Source of the DNA: Bryoerythrophyllum caledonicum
Taxonomy: Eukaryota; Streptophyta; Bryopsida; Pottiales; Pottiaceae
Direction of reading: 5' to 3'
Length of the DNA: 64,000 bases
Assembly: GCA_963971425.1 (NCBI GenBank)
Contig: OZ020524.1
Coordinates: 21,691,022-21,755,021 of the forward strand
Part shown: piece after piece, positions 33,171-44,345 of the stretch
Layout of the letters: each line of letters starts with the position of its first letter
Numbering within the stretch: position 1 is the first letter of the stretch
Program-made: the position numbers and the translations under genes
The notes under the pieces: model-generated
What the model saw: only the letters and a program-made list of their open reading frames with translations
What the model was told of the DNA's origin: nothing
The model's database searches: none

Positions 33171-35683
33171 GCAACGAAGACCAGCGAGGTCCAAGCGAGA
33201 GGAGACCTTGCTACGATCATCCATGACCCGACCAACATCCTCGTTGTCTGCAGGTTTGTTATCACCACTTGTGACCCTCGCGAAGGTCGCGTCCAACCCG
33301 ACCTCGAGCCAAAGCACCAAGAAGCAGAAGGGGAGAGACAGGAAGTGAAGACTTGAGGAATTGGTTTGGAAGTAGGCCTGGAATCTTGTTTCATAGGTCA
33401 CTGTTCATTCGTGGACTAGGCCCCGGTTTGAACTTGGATTTGACTTGGTTTGCCTTGGAATTTGTGTTTAGATGCCTTTTGACTTGGTGGGATAGTGGCC
33501 GCCGCCACCAAGGGTAGTTAATGCCGCCATTTTTAGTTTAAAGGCATCGTTTGCTTTTGGCGTTTGTGTGTGTTCATGGCAGTATAAGTGAGGAGTCTCT
33601 TGGCACTTCTCTTCACTGCTTGATGTGTGTATTTGCTTTCTGTTTAATTCTAAACCTACGCTCTCAAAGCCTTCCATGGTTAGAGAGCTCGAATTCTATT
33701 CATGACTATGAGTGCCATTTCAAGTAGTCCGCTCCTCAGTTCGTTCTAACCTTCTCCTTGTTGTATCCTTGCTCCATCATTTAGAGTAGTTAAATAGGAT
33801 GGGAATAAGAAGTGAGACAACAGAAGGGTTAGGGAGGTGTGAATCTGAAATTAAACGTTTATTGTTGTTTCCTTGTGCCATCACATAGAACTAGTTAAGG
33901 TAGGATGGGAATATCAGGTAAGACAGTGAATATTTAACAAATGACAAAGGGGGGAGTGACGGGTGAGGAAGGAGTCAGGGTATGCCTTGTGTGAACTGTC
34001 GCTGACAGTATGTAGCCGGTTGTGAAGGCGTAGTTCAAATTTCAGATGCACTAACCTTTGGTCGGATGGTTGATTCCTAGGAGCACTACATTACCTTAGC
34101 ATCAAGTCTAGTTTCAATCCTTTCCTTTGTGCGAATGTCTATTGAGGATGACTGAACCCAAGTCTATGTGTTATGAACTGAGTAGGACCTGGTTTGATGT
34201 CTTGTGCGAATGTCTTTGCGGTTATAACTAGGAATTACTCTAACAGCTAAGATCGCCTTAAGCAAAGGAAGGAGATCCAACTCACCCCTTTGTGCGAATG
34301 TCTATTGGGGTGCTGGAGGAAAGACTTCGTTCTCTAATAGAAAGGAGAAAAGTTGGTGGTCCCTTGTGCGAATGTCTATGTGGATTAGTTAGATAATACT
34401 CTTTTAGCCATCATGAGGTAAAGGAAGGACTTATCAGTTCGGATGGTAGGTAGGTAGGCCACCTACTTACCACGAGGACCACGTTAGTTGTAGTATAGAA
34501 ATTCTATCTTTCATTGAACTCCTCAAAAACACTCCATGCAATTCAATTCTAGGAACTTCTACGGGGAATGGATCTTTTTGTTTAGTGTATAAGTAGCTTA
34601 AGGTCACATGAAGGTTGTAATTGTGTTTGTTATTGAATTAACCCAAAGTATACTTCTTTAAGGAATTAATTAATATTCCGGGAACACTCTTAGTCTAATC
34701 AAATTGATAGTAACCTTAGTATCCAGTTGATGTATGCATGATCAATTTGATAGTCACAACATTGTAAATTCCTTCACCTTATTCTATATTACAAATGGTA
34801 TTATGCCATGTTGCGTAATTTGAAATTAGGGTTTTGATACTTAACTCATGCAATTCTCCCGTTCCTCTTTACTCCATCTTTACTTCTTGTAATTTGATAT
34901 CAATCCTCCATTGAGACAACCTTATGTATGTCAAATGCCTTGATTACAATTCATGGATTCTCACACATCAATTTACCACCCTGATCTTCCTTAATTACAA
35001 AGACTCAATTAATTCTAATTATAGTTATAATAGTCTATTGGATGAAGGCTGCACATACCTCCTAACAAGTAGATTATTCTTAATTGGATGAATGGTTTTG
35101 TATGTCAAATCATTCAGTAAATCATCTAGTGGATATGGTTGGCCCGACACATTTCCAGCAGAACATAATTCAATCAATCATTCACATTTCCTGTTGACTT
35201 TGTATTTCTATGTTTTGATTTGAAGTATGTATATTACTCTCACATTTAGTAATCTACACTTAACTCCAATTAATAGAAAACTTAAGCCCTAGCTATTGTA
35301 GGATCGTCATCTCTACAATTAACTTCTTTAATTCCAGTAGATAGACATGGCTGTAACTCTCAAGCAACCCTAGACTTCTTTTGGACTTCCCCTTATCAAC
35401 TTGATCTCTCTCTCTCTCTCTCTCTCATCTAGTTGATAACTAACTATGGACTTCCTTAACACTCCCAACTACAATTCCACATACTCCCATATCCCTAACT
35501 TCAAGATCAAGTAGATTTCTGCAGTCAGAGTGTATGCAAGTTAGCGAATCCAGTTGATGTGTTACAAGTAAACCAGACAACTCCAGTACTCCGTCTTATA
35601 CCCAGTTGATCACGCATCAATTTGATAGTATATATGCATAGTGAATCCAGTTGATGTGATTAGAACATAACCACTAACACTAT
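33171..35683. other. No supported gene; short dispersed repeats
   Basis: The word TTGTGCGAATGTCT recurs at 34127, 34202, 34290 and 34375, about every 75-88 bp, with AAGGAAGGA-like words between. A (CT)n microsatellite lies at 35405-35426. From 34700 to 35660 the words CCAGTTGATG and CAATTTGATAG recur irregularly. No reading frame is convincing. Confidence 0.6.
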
Positions 35684-36939
35684 TGTTGCAGTTTGTAGAG
35701 ACAGTATTCCTCCGGAATGCATCCAATCATCACTAAATGCTTCCAAAGTAACCGCTCCGGTTTCGTTCCTACAAAGACCGGACCAAGCTATTTTGCGTGC
35801 CTAATTTTGGGAGCCGCGAGCCGCGAGCCTAGGATTGTGAGCCTTGTTGACAAAAATTGAGTTCTTAATTTGAAAAAGGCATAAAAAAATAAAAGTTTTA
35901 AGGTTTTTTTAGAATGACATTGGTCAAATGCATTAAATCAATGGACCTATTACCGTGGGGGAGGGTGGAGAAATTGTATGCAGGAAGGATCTGAAAATGA
36001 CAATATCGTTGATTTTTCTTTTTAAAAATGGACTTATGACCGTGGAGTCTAGGATTCTTTAATGAAGGAAAGACAGGATTTTTGAGGTTGTAAAGCTTTG
36101 GAGCATGATTTAGTATATAAAAAAAGACAGTGAGAGGGAGAGATGGGAGGGAGAGAGGACGAAGTGGAGGGAGGAAGGTCTTAGAATTTGGAGAGTGGTA
36201 GTGGTTCTAGGAATCTGGGGACCGGAGGGGGTGGGAATAGTGCGATTTAAGGAAATGGCAAGTACAGTTTGGAAAGTTTTAGAGACAGAGCTTTGAGGAC
36301 AGTGAGAGTGGGACACCTTAAAATATTGGTTGAATTTAGGGTACTGTAGAACTATAGATTTAGAGTTAGGATTAGCGGCCTAGAGGGCTCGAGAGAGTCC
36401 GATAGCAAGAGGCAAGATTTGGAGATAGGTGATTCAATTTGGTAGATGATGACCTGGAACACGGTAAATTTGGGAGATTTAAAAGGTGTATTGGCGGTAA
36501 AGCTAGTGCGAGGGAGAGCAAATGATTTAGAGTATGGAACTTTCGGTAGAAGAGAAATAGTAAGTGTTTAGGCTCAAAGATAAGGGAGAAAAGTGGGGAG
36601 ATATGAAGGATAATTTAGGGACAATTTGCGGCCCCAAAATGTAGTTTTTGGAAGTGGGAAAATTAGAAAGAATCTTAGAGGGGGACATTGAAAGAGTGAG
36701 ATATTAAATTCGATCGACTTCTATATACTTGCAAGAGAAGTGTAAATCTCCAATCTCAGTCTCCCTCTGTCCCGTCATTTTCACGAAGTATAGACTCTGG
36801 AGTGATGGACAAGAATTAGTACAAACGGTGGAAGTGGCCCTTTTAGTCTCACCGCCTTTTATATAGAAGTTGAAGTGACACAATACAAGGTCAAAGTACT
36901 ATGAATGACAACTATGCACTGTAGTGTTTAAGGAGAAAA

Positions 36940-37925
36940 ATCTATAAATTTTGCTTAATGTCATTCCAGCTAAAACTAGATGTGTGAATGAACACATATA
37001 CCTCGATATCTAAACCACAGACAATTTTGAAGATGTAACAGAAGTAGTAATAGTAAGCCCATACACTCCTTTTGCCAAGTGACTTTTTAGATATCTTCGT
37101 AATGGTTGGGCAATTGCACTTTAGAAACTAGTTGATCGTCAACAAACACCTAGAAACCTTGGATATGTTTCAAGACTCAAAAGTCACAATATAACCTAGG
37201 GTTGTAGTCGGTATTATTAAAATCATGAAATTTTTTCCAATCACGGAAAGAACAGATGCGCAACTGTTATAATGTATAGTAAATAAAAGCATATGGATTT
37301 TTTTCCAAATCTCTTTGTTGAGTGGTCTACAAGTTTGAAAGGGGCAAGATAATCGTTGATGTTCACGGATAGGCCTTCTTCAAACAACTTTTGAGGGGAC
37401 AACGCCTTACGCTCACTGTGACGGAACTCAATGTTTTTGAAGGCGAATATCTCCATCCTGCTCTAGTTTGTTTCCATCTCAACTGGCCAGAAGTCCTGGA
37501 TATGTAGCTTAGATTGGATCCACCTTTGCTGTGTGCCCATAACACAACAATGTATGTCGTTGTTGCAAAAGAAGAATTGCATTCTTTCCATTCGCAATTT
37601 CTTGAAATTGTCTATCAGTCTCGTGTATTATGAGGCACATGTACTTCTTCCGTGTTGCACAATCTTGCCCACACACTACTTCCTCACGTGCCTATAGAAA
37701 AAAACATGTTTTACTAGATGTCTTAGAAAGCCTTCCAATGTACCATTGCTTCTCATCACAGACAGTCTCTTGCACAGCTTTGACGTACTGAATCGGGAAA
37801 TAAGCCGTAGGTGACACCAATGGAAGTATTTCAGTTGCTTCAGGAGAGCAAGTGGAGTGTCGTGGCCGCTCTTCAATTGTTAGATCAACAATCATTGGAT
37901 CAATACGACAAGCCTTCATCTTTAA
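36940..37925 (-). pseudogene. Decayed SWIM-type gene inside the MULE
   Basis: Minus-strand reading from about 37925 to 36940 gives coding-like pieces that match the better kept copy at 48512-49262 in order. Examples are EIFAFKNIEFRHSERKALSP, matching EIFALEDAELRLAERVELSP, and KKSLGKRSVWAYYYYFCYIF with a preceding CNCP, matching KSLGKRGQCTYCKHLYYVF. An upstream part (around 37690-37925) reads YFPIQYVKAVQETVCDEKQW. Several stops interrupt it, and the zinc-binding C-x-H pair at the end of the SWIM motif is lost, so this copy is not functional. In MULEs the SWIM finger follows the transposase and helps bind DNA. That role is expected here only by family. Confidence 0.65.
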
Positions 37926-39164
37926 GCGTGATGCCCTTATTTTGTCGGGGTGATGCTAGTCAAATTCTAATCCTGGAGAAGAAACTGTTTTTCTTTTTAG
38001 AGATACAAAAACTTCCTCACCTTTTTGGTGAAGACTGCAGATATAGAACTCGTCTGCACCGAGCATGTTGGCGGGTGCAGCATGATTTCGAGAGCGTTGA
38101 ATGATGCGATAGGCAATACAAAGAGTGAGTTAATCCTTCCCAATCATTGCTTAGTTTTTTCACCTTTCAGATATTGGTAATAGGCAACAATCCGTATGCA
38201 TATCCAAACCATATCATCCATAGCCGCAACATACATATCATATGTTTTTGCTTGAGTGTTGGAACCACTTGTTGTGCACCAATTCCGTCAAAATATATGA
38301 CGACATCTTGACCTGTTTGAACAACTTCTGATAGATCATTTGATGAATAATTATGTTTAATACAACGTTTGGCATGGCGAACTGATAGAAGAACTTAGGA
38401 TACAAAATATCGCTAGTAGCGGCATAAGGTAGTATAATTAGATAAATGTGACAACCTCCAAAAGAAAGTACTGATGTCGGCACTCCTTCAAGAGTGACTT
38501 CTAGCAATGAATAATGTAGTACTAACAACGGGATGCACAAACCGACTCTAATCTAAAGTAATATTGATGTCGGCATTCTGTTGTTGAATCTTGATGTCGG
38601 ACATCAATTCTTTGAGATTCGGATTTGAATTGTCATGCCTACTTGAAACCGCATTCCATCATCTCCAAAACACTTGTTGAAATACCACATTTTAGAGTAC
38701 ATATCAGAACCGCAATAGTCATTACGGGACAATAAATAGAGTTGTATACATAGGCAGCCATAGCGGTCTAAAACTTGACACTTTTGACATGGTTAAACAT
38801 CGTCCGCACATCCTCTAAGTCATCTCCAAGTTGCATAGTCTTAATTAAATCAACCCTGATCTCAAGTTCTATCTCCGCCATCTTGAAGATGAAAACATTA
38901 TTGGCCTCATCGCTTGTCTTGGGAAATGCTTCTCCTAGATGAAGGCCCAATTATTAAAGCTTCTCAGTTTAATAATGTTGCCCATTACTCCAAAACAACG
39001 CAAATATCTAAAAATGGTTATCTCATTTCAAATACTAGGGTAGAACATTTGCTTGAACTTATTACTTAACCAGGACAAGGACAAGTTTCTCATAAGCGAG
39101 GGTCTTCTCAAGAATATTTTTTGGACATAAAAATAATTTCTGAGGTAATCCTTGTACGCTCCAA

Positions 39165-39560
39165 CCACTATGGAGGTGCTGACATCGGCACCCTTCTATA
39201 GAACATCTCCTATATTTAGAAAGAAAACCTCCAAGGGGGGTACAAACATCGGCACTCTACAAGATAATCCATCCTGAATATGAAAAAAACCTTCTAAAGA
39301 GGATGCCGACATCGGCATCAAACTAGAGGGTCTTTCGTATGTCTAGAAAAAAAAACCTAGAAATGGAATGCTGACATCAACACCCTCTAAAGCACCTTCC
39401 CTATGTATTTTAAAAAGAATATTTAGAGAAGGTACGAACATTGGCACTCCACTAGAAGGCCCTTCATATTTTTAGAAAGAGAACCTCCAATGGGGTTGCC
39501 GACATCGGCACTCCTCTAAAGGATCCTTCTTATATTTAAAAATAGAACCTTCAAAGTGGA
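39165..39560. repeat. 64-bp subterminal repeat with GACATCGGCA core, 6 units
   Basis: The word ACATCGGCA, or a one- or two-base variant, recurs at 39182, 39246, 39309, 39374, 39438 and 39502, that is every 63-65 bp. AGAAAGAAAACCTCC-like spacer sequence lies between. Full units carry the near-palindrome TGCCGACATCGGCA. Related words occur at 38470-38610. The block lies just inside the right inverted repeat of the MULE, where transposase-binding repeats are often found. Confidence 0.8.
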
Positions 39561-40439
39561 CACTCCTCTCTTTTACTTTTACTTTTGTCAAAAATACACA
39601 ACATTTTTATTTCTAGGCTCGCAATCCTAGGCTCGTGGCTCGCGGCTCCCAAATTTGGGCACGCAAAATAGCAATCCCCCACAGAGACCTAATGTTCTCT
39701 TCCAAATACTCCCAATTACTAATCTATGACAACAATCGTTCAAAGGTTAGCAATACTCTTTACTTATGTATTAGGGATCTGGATCCTTCTGGAGTCCGGA
39801 TTTTGTACAACGGCTTCCGGAAAGAAATTTCCGGAAGTCCGGAGGATAGTTTGATTTGTCTCTGTTCCTCCTCAGAGAGTCCCCTAGAGTTTTTAAGCGA
39901 GTGGCCGAAGTCCATTGATTATGTTTTGTGTAAGTGGCTGGATTTCCCACTGCCCTATGACTTAAAGTCGCTAGGCATCCATTGTCTGGAACTTATAGTG
40001 ACCAAATACCACTCTCCCTTTTGTGCTAACTGGTAATTGGATTGTTCCTCTTAGACTTAAGCTCTCACGACATCCAGATGGCCTTCCGGACGCGGTCACA
40101 TAGAGTCAAATCCAAACTACAACGACATTCCGGTAAGTACAACTGTAATTCTCCGGAGCGGTTGTCACCACGCACGAGGGGTATTCCGTCTAGACCTATG
40201 CGTCAGGCTTTTTCCTATCTTAGGGGAGAACTCCAGCTTTGTCCGGAATCCAGGTCAATACGGATACTTTCGTTTTCTAGAGATTACGAGGACCACCTCT
40301 GCAAGTCATCTCTTCCCCTCCTGGCTACTTCCGGACCTTGGAGTCTACCAGACACACCTCTGCAACAGCCCTCCAACTCTCCCAGGCGATCTCCCGACAC
40401 GGATCCTGACCTGTTTTCCCTCTAGCGCATAAGGTTACT

Positions 40440-43400
40440 GTTGCAGTTCGTAGAGACAGTATTCCTCCGGAATGCTCCTAATCGTCACTAAGAGCTTCCC
40501 AGAGTAACCGCTCCGGTTTCGTTCCCACAGAGACCTAAATGTCTTCTTCCAATACCCCAGATTACTAATCTTATCCAAATAATACAATTACGAATCAGCT
40601 ATAGTTCTCTATCACCTATATTAGGTCCGGATCCGTCCGGATCCGGATGCTATACAATGGTTTCCGGAGTCGAGTGTCCGGAAATCAGGAGGGTGGTTTG
40701 ATTAGTCTCTGTTCCTCCTCAGAGAATCTCCTGGAGTTTTTAAACGAGTGGCCGAAGTCCACTGACCCGGTTTTGTATAAGTGGTTGGATTTCCCACTAC
40801 CCTGTGACTTAAAGTGGCTAGGTACCCACTGTCCGGATTCTTAGAGTGACCAAACAACACTCTTCCTACTATGCTAACTGGTAATTTGACTGTTGTTGCC
40901 GGACTTCGACTCTCACGACATCCGGAAGGCCTTCCGGATGCGGTCACACAGAGACTAACCCGGCTACAACGGCATTCCGGGGGGTATGACTATACATTTC
41001 CGGATCAGAGACTCACGGTTCGCTATGGTTACTTTATCTAGGTACTGGTATCAAGCTTTTTCTTCCTCTCTTAGGGGAGAACTCCGGTATTGACCGGAGA
41101 TCAGTTTAGCACGGTTTCCCGCGCAAACTAGAGATTACCAGGAACACCTCTGCAGTTCATCTCTTCCCCTCCTGGCTACTTCCGGACCCTGGGAACTACC
41201 AGGAACACCTCTGCAATAGTTCTCTCCAGCTCTCCCGGGCGATCTCCTGACACTACCCTCGATAACTTCCCCCTCCGGCAAAACAAGTGAGTTACTCTAG
41301 TCCGGAAAATTCCTCACACAACCACACCCTCCAGAAAGGATCCGTCACTCACAGGATTCATACGTCCCACAAAAACACAAGGTAGCAAATCTGGTGAAGA
41401 AAATGGTAACGTATATTTCCGAGTGAGATGAACAAGACCCCGGTTTTTTCCCAAAACCTCCTACTAAATACTCTCTGAATTCTCTAAATTCAGATTTCCT
41501 TCTACCTATGACTATGGAAAATCCGCTAGATCTTATCTAAAAGATCCGAGAAATCCGGAAAAGTCCCAGATCGGATCTCAGATCCTAAAATCTCGGAACA
41601 GTTCCTGGACTCCGGACTTCCTTCTCTAACAAAACCTGGCTATTGATTCCGGTAGCAGCCGAGTGCACTTGGGGCCCCATCGTTAGTCGCTGCTGATCCG
41701 GACTCTTACCCTGAGAAAAAGTGGTTAACAAAAAGAAACTTACGACCTATTTTTACCCTAAGTAGGAGCACCGGGGCCCCGATTTCTCCCACTCCGGCGG
41801 GAGGGGGAACTCTCCACCGGAACGCGCGCCTTACCCTTTGCCTTCTTTGAAGCCGCCGGCGAAAGGTTGGTCTTCCTGTTGGCTGGGCCGGTTGGTGAGG
41901 GAACAACCACCCCTGGAGACCGGGCGTCCGGGGGCAGAGGGGGCTGGGCCGGAGATCCTTCCGGAAGCGGAGGTGCTGGGGTGCCTGCCGCGGAAACTGA
42001 CCCGGTCTCTTGGACCAAGTCCCTGTAGCTTCCGGACGGACTCCTGGCTCCGGATGCTAACCTTCGTGACACTGACCTTGGAGGAGCTGGAAGGCCGCCC
42101 TCTGTCGGAGGATCTGGAAGCCGCATAGTGGGTGGCGACAGGAGATCCGGAAGTGTCTTCAGGATCTCGCTGGTACTCGGGTTAGGGGGCACGATCCGCT
42201 CCGCCGGTGTCCGTGGCGGAGTATCCAGGGACTCCGGGTTCGCGGAGGTTCCCGGCGCTGGGGTGGTCTTGGGTGGTGGTTCCGGAGTGTCTGTTGTTCG
42301 AGTTGTGGTCGGCGTGCCTTCCGGTCCAGGCGCTGCAGGTTCTTCCGGAAATTCGACGACAATGTTGTCGACTAGCACCTTCATCTGCTCCCAGGTCCTT
42401 CCCATCTTGTCAGCCTGGTCAAGGAGGAACCGGATGATGTTGGCCCGGGTGACCTTCTCCTTCTTCTCCACCAACTCGGTGAAGAGCCGGCTGCGGTTGA
42501 CCACGTCGACAGGTAGGTCCAAGAAGGCCTGGACTTCCAGTAAAGCCGCTGCGGAAGCGTTGGCCTTCTCCTCGGCCAATTTCCGGGTCGTCACCGCCAC
42601 AGCCGCCTCCGCTAGGTACTGCTTCATCTTCCTCTCCATATCGTTACTTGCCTTGTATAGAGAGGCGATCTGAGTGTGCAGCGCCTTCGTGCCCACCTCC
42701 CGGCTCCGGAGTTCCTCCACCCGGTTAATGGCGTCCTCCAGCCGTTTGACGCCCAGACTCCGGAAGATTTGCTCCACGCTGCTGGTGATGATGTAGTTGG
42801 TCTCCTTGAGGAGCCCAACCCTCCAGCCAATGTCGCGGGTGAGCTCATCCATCAGCTTGAGCTGGCCCATGGAGTCGTCCCGGTCCACCTTTCTCCTCTT
42901 CCGGCTGGTCCCTTCTGAGGGTCCAGACTCGTCTTCTCCGGATGATGCAGAGGCGCTTCGGATGCCCGGACTCCCCATCGCAGGTTCCTTCCCCCGAGGT
43001 CTCTTTGGGACCTTCCGGCTCTCCGGAGTGCTGGTGGTGGCTGCTTTCGGCGCTGGCTCCCCCTCTCCGGATTCTTCCTCTTCAGACTCGTCCCCTCCGT
43101 ACTTCTGGAAGTTGAGGACGATATCGTACTTCCGGACTTCCGCCGTAGTGAGTTGCTGGTGGTGCGCATAGAGGTGCACTACATAGGAGGCCAAGGGTGT
43201 TGCCGTCTTCTTCACCCTCTGGAGGTTGGCTACTAGACGGTTGATCATGTCCGTCATAAGCGTTCCCCAATCCACTACTATCTTCTTCCGGAGCGCCCCG
43301 AGGAAGGTGCAGGCCCACTTCGCCACCACCCGCTTCGGCTTTTCCGGATGGAAAATAGGGTCTAAAAACCCTAGCACGAGCTGGGCGTCCAGATGCCGAA

Positions 43401-44345
43401 GGTCCTGCATGTTGTAGCCGTCCTTTGGGTCAGCCGGACTCGCAAATTCGTCCACCAGGAATTCGTCTCGCCATTCCACCACTTTGGTGCGTCCGCCCCG
43501 GAAGTCGTACGCCTGGGACCATTCCGGAACTCCCCAGTTTTCCGGATGGGCTCTCAGTAACCCCTGGTACTTCTTGTCCGGAGCGCCGATAAGCTCCTGG
43601 ACGTAGATCTCCTCCCGCATACCCCAGGGGACTTCGAGCAACCCTTCGCACCCCATAGTCTTCAGGCTCGACTTCAGGAGGTTGAATTCGTCCAGGTCTT
43701 CGGGGATGTCCGGAAGGACTCGGGCCAAAGGGGGAAGTCCCGTGGCCGGCTCTTCGTCTCTTTTGCCGCGCCCGTCTCTATCCGTCCTCTTCTTCTTAGC
43801 CATCGGTACAGTCTTCATGAGGGCCTCCTAAATCCTCACCGTCTCTCAAGGTAGTCCCTGCACGCACCGTCCTCACAAAAGCACTCCCTAACGGACGCAC
43901 GTCCGTTCTAACCGTCTAAGCTTCAAACCCTAACGGCCAGAGTTTTGGAACCGGGAGCGAGGAAGTGAAAGAGGGAGGGGAAGAAAGCCTGAAGACGAAA
44001 ACCCTGCACGCGACGAAGGAATGGAGAAGAAATGAGTTCTCCCCCCGAATCCCAGCCTTAAGTAGTCCGGCAATTAGTACGGAGTCATGATGACAGTTGA
44101 TGGCGACAGTTCCGGCTGACGGTTCCGAATAACTGTCCGCCCCGGAAAACCGGTAACTGCTCCGACTCCGATTTTAACAGATTTTGGCTTAATTAGGGTT
44201 CGCAACCTGATCCATCCGTCATTATTCTTTTCTGACGACTATAGGATGAATTCTAGTGGAAACTATCATAACTACTTAACTAATTTTTTTGTTTTAACCG
44301 GTTTTAAAGTTAACTTCCGGCAACATGTGGAAACGGAGTCCCATA
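40440..44345 (-). mobile_element. Family-E LTR-like unit, copy E4 (young, looks whole)
   Basis: E4 begins TGTTGCAGTTCG and ends GAGTCCCATA, a one-base variant of the family end. It is flanked by a perfect 5-bp duplication GTTAC (40435-40439 and 44346-44350). At 3906 bp it is nearly identical to E2 along its whole length, including the hairpin block (from about 40747), the ORF and the AACGG promoter-like cluster at 43888-43941. It inserted into E3, whose sequence continues without loss on either side. Low divergence from E2 means one derives from the other, or both from one recent source. Confidence 0.9.
41758..43818 (-). CDS. 686-aa gag-like / element-encoded protein of family E (copy E4)
   Basis: This frame has the same length and start as the E2 copy, with about ten amino-acid differences scattered over the protein. 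The frame is open throughout, which for a 2-kb ORF in repeat DNA again suggests recent activity. The conserved N-terminal block, helical middle and basic tail are all present. Function is unknown, and a gag-like structural or nucleic-acid-binding role is only inferred. It carries no enzyme motifs, so movement would need proteins supplied by another element. Confidence 0.75.
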   Translation of the reverse strand: MKTVPMAKKKRTDRDGRGKRDEEPATGLPPLARVLPDIPEDLDEFNLLKSSLKTMGCEGLLEVPWGMREEIYVQELIGAPDKKYQGLLRAHPENWGVPEWSQAYDFRGGRTKVVEWRDEFLVDEFASPADPKDGYNMQDLRHLDAQLVLGFLDPIFHPEKPKRVVAKWACTFLGALRKKIVVDWGTLMTDMINRLVANLQRVKKTATPLASYVVHLYAHHQQLTTAEVRKYDIVLNFQKYGGDESEEEESGEGEPAPKAATTSTPESRKVPKRPRGKEPAMGSPGIRSASASSGEDESGPSEGTSRKRRKVDRDDSMGQLKLMDELTRDIGWRVGLLKETNYIITSSVEQIFRSLGVKRLEDAINRVEELRSREVGTKALHTQIASLYKASNDMERKMKQYLAEAAVAVTTRKLAEEKANASAAALLEVQAFLDLPVDVVNRSRLFTELVEKKEKVTRANIIRFLLDQADKMGRTWEQMKVLVDNIVVEFPEEPAAPGPEGTPTTTRTTDTPEPPPKTTPAPGTSANPESLDTPPRTPAERIVPPNPSTSEILKTLPDLLSPPTMRLPDPPTEGGLPAPPRSVSRRLASGARSPSGSYRDLVQETGSVSAAGTPAPPLPEGSPAQPPLPPDARSPGVVVPSPTGPANRKTNLSPAASKKAKGKARVPVESSPSRRSGRNRGPGAPT

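Larger units (their letters stand above)
35780..39680 (-). mobile_element. MULE (Mutator-like DNA transposon), about 3.9 kb
   Basis: Terminal inverted repeats of about 64 bp are directly visible. The left end contains CTATTTTGCGTGCC, then GGGAGCCGCGAGCC and CTAGGATTGTGAGCC. The right end is its inverse with a few differences. The unit is flanked by 9-bp duplications ACAAAGACC (35771-35779) and ACAGAGACC (39681-39689), 8 of 9 identical. Long inverted repeats with 9-bp duplications are typical of the Mutator superfamily. It sits inside E3. The inside holds a decayed minus-strand gene related to the SWIM-type gene at 48.5 kb and a 64-bp repeat block near the right end. I could not find a complete transposase core. 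Confidence 0.85.
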
